Below, piece by piece: positions 32,762 through 40,008 of a DNA stretch of 40,008 nucleotides. The stretch comes from Mnemiopsis leidyi (taxonomy: Eukaryota > Ctenophora > Tentaculata > Lobata > Bolinopsidae): positions 150,525-190,532 of the forward strand of contig JH152654.1 of NCBI GenBank assembly GCA_000226015.1, written 5' to 3'. A program made the translations under genes and the position numbers. Position 1 is the stretch's first letter. The number at the start of each line of letters is the position of its first letter. The notes beneath the pieces are model-generated. The model had not been told where the DNA came from. It was given only the letters and a program-made list of their open reading frames with translations, and did not search any database.

Positions 32762-35700
32762 CTAAGCCGTCACTGTCACTGTGCTGCCGGCCAAGAAATC
32801 CAAATCCCGAGTGCTACATTTGATAGGACTATCATCTAAACTCAAGCTAACCGTCCGTCCGAAGAGGCCAAACATGGCTTTAACTTCGTTTTCCAGTCGC
32901 ATAGCGGTCAACCGATGGCCGTTTGATTGCAGCAAGACTTCCCTGGACGATCCGTTGTAGACGACGGTAAAGTACTCGCCAGCCGGGCGACCTCCGGGCC
33001 ACTGGACTACTGGACCAGAACTGCTCTTCTTGACATCCCCGCACAAGGTGAGCAGAAACTTGCACCCCTTCACTTCCACCTCCTCCGAGATGATGACGTT
33101 GTCCTGAGCTGGCTCTCCGGAGAAAGGAGATTTAACCCCAGTTTCTATTAGATCTTGGTAGTTTCTCACAGATCGCGCTAGATCCTCACTACCATCCTTC
33201 TTTGTAGAATCAATCTTGTGGAAGATTGAAATTTTGTCAGTTGGAACGAGCTTTGCTTTTTTCCTCAACTTCTGAATCCTGTTGATAACCTCCCTAGCCA
33301 GACCCTCGTCGAACATTTCCTGATCGAGTGTACAGTCCAGCAGGACCAGAACGTTGTGCATGGACGCAGCAGCATAAGATCCAGACTCGGACTTGACCTC
33401 GTAACTAACATGCAGCTCATCATAACCGATGTCGTGTCCGAGAATCTCTCTATGTCCGGCCTCCTTCATCTCCGACAGTTCCACGTCAGTCAGCTTGACG
33501 ATCGCTGCAGATGCCGCCTTGAAGTCCTTCTTTAGTCTCTTTCCTAGAATCATATGGTTCGGTTTGGCAGTGAGCTTGACGTCGTACTTCTGTTTGTCGG
33601 AGGAAACTGTCAACTTCTTTACGTTCATTTCGCTGACTATGTACGATTCTAATGACTTGGCGTCGCTAAGGGTTGCCGGATCAGCGTCCACTAGAACAAC
33701 CTCTTTCAGAGGATACTTGATAGGTATGGTGTTCCTGTCTCTAAGTACTCAGCCTGTCTCAATGACAGACTGCATCACTGATACACGACGTTCGATATCC
33801 TGGTCAACCATGGCGGGTTCATACTTCGGTAACATCAAGTAATGGATACTGTCAGATGCACCTTTCAGCATGGAGCGATCTATACTTTGGTACAAGTTTT
33901 GGTACATCATTTCCGTGATAAACGGAGTGAAGGGAGCCATAAGGCGTATCATGGTAAATAGGACAGAGAAGAGTGTCTGGACACTGGCTTGGCACTCTTC
34001 CAAATCTACCTCCCCTCTCAGACGAGCCCGGTTTAGTCGCACGTACCAGTTGGTCAGGTTTGCGATGAACTGAAGTAGACGAGGAACAACTGTGTAGAGC
34101 CGGTACGCCGCCATTTCCACCTTTACGAAGTCGATCAAACTGTGGGTGTAGGACAAGATCCATTTGTCCATTACGTTATTCGATTGTACGGGACTGTTTT
34201 CGTTGTACAAAAACTTCACGCCGTCTTCTTTATCAAGCCGAATGATGTTCTGGACCAAAAATCGATAAGCGTTGAACCAGGGCAATAGAACATCCTTGAG
34301 GACGTCTTTAACACCCTCCTCCTTAAACCTGAGTGTATCAGCTCTGACAACAGGAGAGTCAATCATGTAAAGTCTCAGAGCATCAGCGCCGTACTTGTTC
34401 ATCACTTCAGTGGGATCGGGGTAGTTTTTCAGGCGTTTGCTCATCTTCTTGCCGTCAGCGGCGAGGACTAGGCCGGTGACAATGAGATTTTTGTAGGGCG
34501 GTTTGTCGAAAAGGGCGGTGGCCAGGACCAGTAGGGTGTAGAACCATCCTCGTGTTTGGTCGACCCCCTCTGCGATGAACTCAGCGGGGAACTTGGCGTC
34601 AAACTGGGGAACATTTTCAAAGGGGTAATGTTGTTGAGCGTACGGCATACTACCGCTCTCAAACCAACAATCAAATACCTCAGACACTCTCTTCAGCTCG
34701 CCCTTGCCGCACTTTGAAGGGATGGTAAGATGATCAATGCTCTCTCGGTGAATGTCAGTGATTTTCTGACCGGTCAGCTCCTCCAACTCCTTGATAGATC
34801 CAACACAGACCACCTCCTGTCCATCGTCACTCATCCAGAGAGGTATCGGAGTTCCCCAGTATCTGTTCCTGGACACGCTCCAGTCCCTACAGTCTGCCAG
34901 CCAGTTCTTAAACCGCTTCTCCTTGACGAACTCCGGGACCCAGTAACACTTGTCGTTGTTAGCTAGGAGCTTCTCCCGTAGAGAGGTAACCTTGATGAAC
35001 CAACTTGGAACAACCCTGTATATCAGGGGAGTGTCTGATCTCCAGCAGTATGGGTAACTGTGGTTTATTGTTCCCGCGTGGACCATCCGCCCTCCCTCTT
35101 TCAACTTTTTTATGATGTGTTTGTCAGCGTCCTTTACATACATCCCACTGAAGTCAGTGACAATGGAGAGGAACTTTCCTGTGGGGTCGACCGGACATAT
35201 GTCAGGTTCTTGTCCCTTCTTGAAGACCCCGTTAGTCAGACAGACCCTGTAATCGTCCTCTCCAAAAGCAGGAGCTTGATGGACGATACCAGTACCCGCA
35301 TCTCGCGTTACGTACTTATCCAGACAAACTTTAAACGCTCCACTTGACTTCATGTGTTCCATGTATGGGAAGAGAGGAGTGTAGGTTTTTCCGGCCAGAG
35401 TGTTGCCGAGGAATTTGTCAATAATCTCATACTCATCCTCGCCCTTGTACAGCCCACACAGTCTAGCCTCCATCATGATGAACTTCTGGTTCCGGGCCTT
35501 GTCCAGGATCTTAACATATGTCTCGTCAGGGTTAGCGCACAGGGCCAAGTTACTGGGTAGAGTCCAGGGCGTGGTTGTCCAGGCAACAAAACTGACTCCA
35601 GAATCTTGATCAATGGGGAAGTTAACAAAGACAGCAGGATCTGTAACGTCGTGGTAGTTCTGGTTAACTTCGAAATTGGAGAGGGGAGTGTTACAAGCTG

Positions 35701-37441
35701 TTGAATAGGGCATGACTTTGTAGCCGCGGTAAACAAGGCCCTTAGCGAAGAGCTGGGACCACACCCACCATACTGACTCCATAAACCAGGGGTACAGAGT
35801 CTTGTAGTCCTGAGGGGAATTTGTAGAACTTATGTTTTGCAACAAGAGAAAACATAATCTCGAGTATAAATAGATTGCTTGGGTCTTCTTAAACGGGCAA
35901 GGAATCTTAATAAGGAATCTTAAGAAGGAATCTTATCAAGGAATATCTCACATTCTTGAAGTCTATCCATCTTCCTAGTCTCTCGACAGAATGTTCCCAT
36001 TCGTTAGCATATCTCATAACAATACTCCGACACTCTGCGTTATACTTGTCGATACCCATAGCATGCACATCTGCTGGTCCAGTGATTCCTGTTAAGTGTC
36101 AGTTAGAAAAGACGTTTTTTAAAGATTGGGCAAGACCGGAGCTAGGTTTGGGCATGGTCCGGTTATAGAACTTTGTGTTCGGACAAAAAGAAAGGTTGCG
36201 GTACAAACCGCTATGTCTAACTTTACATGAAAATACTACTGTATGTCTGGGACATTTTTAGATCCTTACAAACCTAGCTTCTTGTCAATTTCATGTTCAA
36301 CAGGCAGACCGTGACAGTCCCAGCCGAATCTTCTCTCCACATGGTAGCCGTTCTGATGGGCGTACCTGGCAAGGTGAGAGCTAGCACTTATAGACATAGT
36401 GTGTTAAGATGATCTAGAGTAAAACTGTGTATGAGTTGTGTGTAAACTGGCTCATATCATATGTTCAGGCAGAATTGCAAAAATATGATTGATAGTTGGG
36501 TGCGATCATTTGATCAAGTTATACTGCAATCCAGACTCACAATTCTATAGCCTAGTAACTCTAATAAGTAACCAAGTAACTCTACTTAGTAACCTAGTTA
36601 CTTTACCAAGTTACTCTACTAAGTAACCTAGTAACTTAACTAAGTAACCTAGAAATTCTACCCAGTGACCTAGTAAGTCCACGTCACCTAGTAGTAACTT
36701 AACTAACTTAACTAAATACTCTGGTTAGTAATCTAGTAAATCTTCCTAGTTACTCTACTAAGTTACTCTACTAAGTTACCTAGTAACCTAGAAACTCTAC
36801 CTAGTGACCTAGTAACTCTACCTAGTAACCTAGTAACTCTACCTAGTAACCTAGTAACTCTACCTAGTAACCGTACCTAGTAACGATGTCCTTGACAGAG
36901 CCAGCCAGCAAATGTCCGTAGTGAGGCAGCCCCGTAGCGAAGGGCGGACCGTCGTAGAAAGTGTAGTTGGGACGTTTAGCAGCCTTGCTCTGCTCTAACG
37001 ACTTTTTAAACGTGTCGTTCTTCTTCCATAGTTCTAGAACGTTCTCCTCCTCCTTCGGGAAGAAAATAGAGTCCGGCACCTGCAAATATTTCCATTAACT
37101 TGCAAGTTCTTAGAAAGATTAAGTTTGGAACTAGGATGCTTAAGTTAGGAGTACGTTTAAGTTAGGAGTATGTTTTAGTTAGGAGTACGTTTTAGTTAGG
37201 AGTGTGTTTTAGTTAGGAGTATGCTAAAGTTAGGAAGATGTTAAAGTAAGGAACTTATGTTTAATTTATTCCAGTATAATAAAGTTATGAACGCGTTACC
37301 AACCTGAGATACCATTCTGTTAAGCTGACTGGGCAGGAGAACTTGTTGAGAGATTTGAGCTAAAAGTTTGAGTGATCCTCTACTTTTGAACATACATCTC
37401 CCTAAAAGAGCCGCTATTTTAATTCGAGACGCAAAATTCAT
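32762..37441 (-). CDS. IARS1: Isoleucyl-tRNA synthetase, cytosolic type (5 exons; in-frame TGA)
   Basis: Class I aminoacyl-tRNA synthetase that attaches Ile to its tRNA. Exons: 37304-37441, 36877-37079, 36274-36365, 35952-36088, 32762-35809. All phases close. There are two in-frame starts. The ATG at 37313-37315 gives [11 protein letters not shown], matching the human cytosolic N-terminus (1163 codons). The ATG at 37439-37441 adds 42 residues ([20 protein letters not shown] ...), with seven Lys/Arg and no Asp/Glu, resembling a mitochondrial presequence. Numbering from the short form: HIGH-type LPHYGH near 57, editing-domain [16 protein letters not shown] near 223, KMSKR near 603. Codon 835 is TGA (33749-33751) where human has Arg (ELGRVIRDR); the frame then continues with [14 protein letters not shown] for 328 more codons. 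Human has two C-terminal UNE-I repeats; this protein appears to have one. The first splice junction CAG|GTTGGT is well defined. Confidence 0.93.
33749..33751 (-). other. In-frame TGA in IARS1 at a conserved Arg codon
   Basis: The minus strand reads GAG ACA GGC TGA GTA CTT AGA GAC AGG, translating ETG-stop-VLRDR. The homologous human segment is ELGRVIRDR, so the stop replaces Arg. CGA to TGA is a single CpG transition. No GT-AG intron could remove it. It is a nonsense allele, a sequencing error, or a readthrough site. Confidence 0.85.
35904..35946. repeat. Tandem repeat in IARS1 intron 4
   Basis: Four imperfect copies of AAGGAATCTTA with 2-3-base spacers lie immediately inside the 5' splice site of the 142-base intron 4. 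Confidence 0.75.
36549..36882. repeat. Minisatellite in IARS1 intron 2, reaching the 5' splice site
   Basis: A roughly 330-base array of imperfect 10-21-base units, TAGTAACCTAGTAACTCTACC-like on the plus strand. On the gene strand the unit is GTTACTAGGTA, and the array ends within the exon at the codons for I-V-T-R, where the sequence GTTACTAG|GTACGG is the functional donor. The array therefore repeats the exon-intron junction sequence many times. Confidence 0.9.
37131..37252. repeat. Tandem repeat in IARS1 intron 1
   Basis: Six or so diverged copies of a 19-20-base unit, TTAGTTAGGAGTACGTTT-like, occur within intron 1 (37080-37303). The unit is unrelated in sequence to the intron 2 array. 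Confidence 0.85.
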
Positions 37442-38820
37442 AAATTTATTGTTTGAATTCTCTCTGTGTACTTAACAGACAAATCCGAATTTAGTATTTA
37501 AATTTCTGATTTTTTTCTTATACGAATCGTGAGAACAACAATTGTTCATCCTCACAAATGGGATCAGAAATTGTCACATATTTTAGCAGTAAGATCATAT
37601 CTATTTGTCATATCTGTTCATATCTATCTATATTAAGATGTAGACTGTAGAGTCAATAAAACAACAGGGAGTTACAAGATTACTAACATCACTATTCACT
37701 AGGTATAACTGAACTTTAATAACAACATTAACAAATTAGCAAAATATTAAGTTATTGATCAGGCTGGCGCGTTCTGCCGGTTAATTCTCAGATAAGCAAA
37801 ACTGTAACAATAAGAGTCAAGAGATTAAGAGATCAGAAATTGATTTGAAAACCATCCATAATCTCGGAACAATTAAAAACACAAGAACTGCAGCGAGCTG
37901 GAGTAGATCACCATTTCACTTCACAAAGCTCCCTTTTATCTAGCCCAAATTAATCAGCACGTGATATCTCGATAAGATGATCAAACAAGCAATCAATGAA
38001 TATCAAATTTTAAAACCAATTTTACTTGTCCCATCCAAAATTTGAGCCTTGTTTGTTAATCATAAGGAATAGTTGGAAAGAAAAAAAATTAACAATACCG
38101 CCGTTAGTGACCATGCCAGTCATCATCACTTAATAAAAGTTGGTTTGAAGAGAAGAGGGCTCGAACCTTATTATTATTTACGTGCAATAAGTTGAGTATT
38201 TTTCAAATAATTTCATGCAAATAACACGGTTTTATTTCTGAGTGAGGCATATAACTAAGTGTACCACAAATGAATCATCTGATTAAACCCGAGCAAATAA
38301 GATTAGCAGCAAATGTCATTAAAATCAAGTATTTCATCCTTCCGTTCATTGAAGATTGAAGTAAACAAAAAGAGACTTATTGAAACCCTACTTAAATGCG
38401 ACCCGTTCCCGAAAACATACAATAAGAAAAAGAGACATTAAGCCAAACTGGATTCACAACTCACACGCACTCGAAAATCTAAAGGTAAACGGTAAGGTTT
38501 ACCGACCCTTTACAGGACTATAAATAGTTAATTACGTATCGAAAATTCATGCACACAATTAATTATAAAACTACAATTAGTATTCGAATATTGATGTCAA
38601 AGTGTAACGTGCGTGAACTACAGCTGTGTTTAATGACAGCAGTACGTTCGCAGCCATGCGTAGCAAGCCTTCAGTATCAACATTCCGATATAATGTAACG
38701 GCAAATACGATTGCCATTGTTGCACTATCGAGTCACAAATTTTAAGTCCTATCTAAGATCAAGATTTCGACCAAATCACCCAGCAGAGCTGATCCCCCAA
38801 ACGTCCCCCATTCAAAATAG
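37442..38820. other. Intergenic between TTC7 3' end and IARS1 5' end
   Basis: 1.4 kb of AT-rich DNA. It must hold the IARS1 promoter and the TTC7 3' untranslated region. No TATA-type or other element could be supported. A GGTTCGAGCCC word on the minus strand near 38157-38170 is not part of a tRNA gene. Confidence 0.5.
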
Positions 38821-39909
38821 CTACAACTTCCACTTAAGGACGCTGTAAGGTCGAACCGGCGCTGAGGACTCAAAACGGAGGGCGGTGAGGAAGCAGTCAG
38901 CAGCTTTCTGATGACAACCTTGTTTCTGATGAAGTACACCAAGGTAGTGCCAGGCTTCGTACTCTGCCGGCTAACAGGGGTTACGATTAAAATTTCACAT
39001 TGATTGTAGCTGCCGGCTAACAGGGGTTTCGATTTAAGTTTCACATTGATTGTAGCTGCGGCATAATTAAAATAACTAGATACAGCAGCTTAGCAGCATT
39101 GAGTATATATCTCAGTTTAGCGATATTACCTTTTCGTACTTAAACTTAGCAAATTTTCATGGGACATCAATAAAGTTACAAGCACCTTATTTCAAACAGA
39201 GGTATTTGGGCAACGATGGTTACTGAAGGTCAAGGAGTAATGCTCCTTTTACATACTTCGCAATAAAAAATGTAACCAATTTTACCCTCCCTCCGTATTT
39301 AAGCACTATTATTTAAATACCTTCCCCTGCACTTCGCTATAAGCATAATAGCTTAAGGCCCACACCGTTAGACTACTCAGACGTCATATGGCCAAGACGG
39401 AAGTAAGCACTATTTTATAAAACTATTTCTGGATATGTGTCGCATGATAAACTACTGCCTACCTTGAGATGTGTGGCCTCTACAAGGTAATGTTCAGCTA
39501 GAATGGGCTTGTTCAGCTCGATCTGCAGCTTCCCTAGCGCTACCAGTGACGGTACGTGGAGAGGGGTGAGGGTCACCGCGTTGATGTACTGTTGTTCTGC
39601 TTCCCGCGGGTTACCTGGAAGTTATTGTTCTAGTTCAGTAGTTTTAGATTATACTTCGGACAAACTACAAGAGTTACTTCGACCTAGTTTGAGTTCTAGT
39701 TTATTTCGTAGTTTGCATTTTTAATCATTTTTATCGAGATCTTCTTTATAACTGAATTATAAACCTTCACTTTCACGAATGCGAGCGTTCATGTAAGAAA
39801 CAAGATGAGACAATGGAAAGAGCTGCTTGATCTCGTCGACACATTTCTGAGCGTCGGAAATCATATCCTCCGATAGGAATACGTCAGCAATCGTGTACCA
39901 AACTTCCGC
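38821..39909 (-). CDS. TTC7: TTC7 homologue, last three exons (partial)
   Basis: C-terminal tetratricopeptide part of TTC7, the scaffold that with EFR3 and FAM126 holds phosphatidylinositol 4-kinase III-alpha at the plasma membrane. Exons: 39765-39909 (AEVWYTIADVFLSEDM ..., LFPLSHLVSYMNARI), 39463-39614 (NPREAEQQYINAVTLTPLHV ..., LGKLQIELNKPILAEHYL) and 38821-38961 (YEAWHYLGVLHQKQG, then AADCFLTALRFESSAPVRPY and a stop). Each exon holds roughly one TPR. Phases close at both joins (AG|GT with one split Gly codon, then phase 0). The ending, FLTAL-x2-E-S-S-A-P-V-x-P-(Y/F)-S, is the typical TTC7A/B C-terminus, so the gene end is well placed. The 5' part lies beyond the right edge. A (GT)n microsatellite occupies the intron at the edge. 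Confidence 0.88.
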
Positions 39910-39924
39910 CTGATAGAATAATGT

Positions 39925-39928
<4 letters not shown>

Positions 39929-40008
<80 letters not shown>
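39929..40008. repeat. (GT)n microsatellite at right edge
   Basis: About 80 bases of GT dinucleotides with one interruption (TCGTG at 39959-39963) run off the window within a TTC7 intron. Confidence 0.98.

Noticed and set aside
37080..37085. Start of IARS1 just before VPDSIFF
   Set aside because: The codon there is TTG, not ATG, and TTTGCAG|GTGCC is a clear acceptor. The start lies in exon 1 at 37304-37441.
38157..38170. tRNA gene suggested by a GGTTCGAGCCC B-box on the minus strand
   Set aside because: No acceptor stem, anticodon arm or A-box can be folded around it.
1..40008. CRISPR arrays, bacterial operons or viral genes
   Set aside because: Repeats here are tandem without spacers, and all recognised genes are animal genes with introns or animal-type domains.

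Overview
The window is nuclear DNA from an intron-bearing animal. It is moderately AT-rich, and carries short introns, microsatellites at both ends, decayed LINE retrotransposon pieces and one assembly gap of Ns. The gene content (paxillin LD1, GPATCH4, CDC123, cytosolic isoleucyl-tRNA synthetase, TTC7, a BTB-BACK protein, a YHYH protein, an intronless rhodopsin-like receptor) is metazoan. I infer an early-branching marine invertebrate, with a ctenophore or a hydrozoan cnidarian as best guesses. Two indirect hints point that way: a mitochondrial-type leader on the cytosolic IleRS, and 3' splice sites placed directly before most start codons, as expected with spliced-leader trans-splicing. Neither proves the lineage.

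Layout, left to right. 1-3443: the 5' end of a paxillin-family gene on the minus strand, with the rest off the left edge. 3.5-8.4 kb: a repeat-rich stretch with a decayed LINE 3' end, a MITE-like element and a nest of inverted and direct repeats. 8461-8996: a candidate small secreted peptide precursor in three exons. 11.16-15.75 kb: a BTB-BACK gene lying just behind GPATCH4 on the same strand. 17.2-28.2 kb: two related genes with a divergent RRM-like domain, and between them a multi-pass membrane protein, a decayed LINE, the gap and a secreted YHYH protein. 29.0-32.4 kb: CDC123 in two exons, with a receptor gene on the opposite strand inside its intron. 32.8-37.4 kb: cytosolic IleRS in five exons. 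38.8-40.0 kb: the last three exons of TTC7.

Every recognised gene except the receptor is on the minus strand. I assembled exon chains by hand from GT/AG sites, reading phase and remembered family sequence. Phases close exactly for IARS, CDC123, GPATCH4, the BTB-BACK gene, TTC7 and the peptide candidate. The most interesting points are: an in-frame upstream start giving IleRS a basic, acid-free leader; an in-frame TGA at a normally Arg codon of the same gene; the receptor nested in CDC123; the small peptide precursor; a GPATCH4/BTB pair spaced like an operon; and a minisatellite that appears to have grown out of an IARS 5' splice site.
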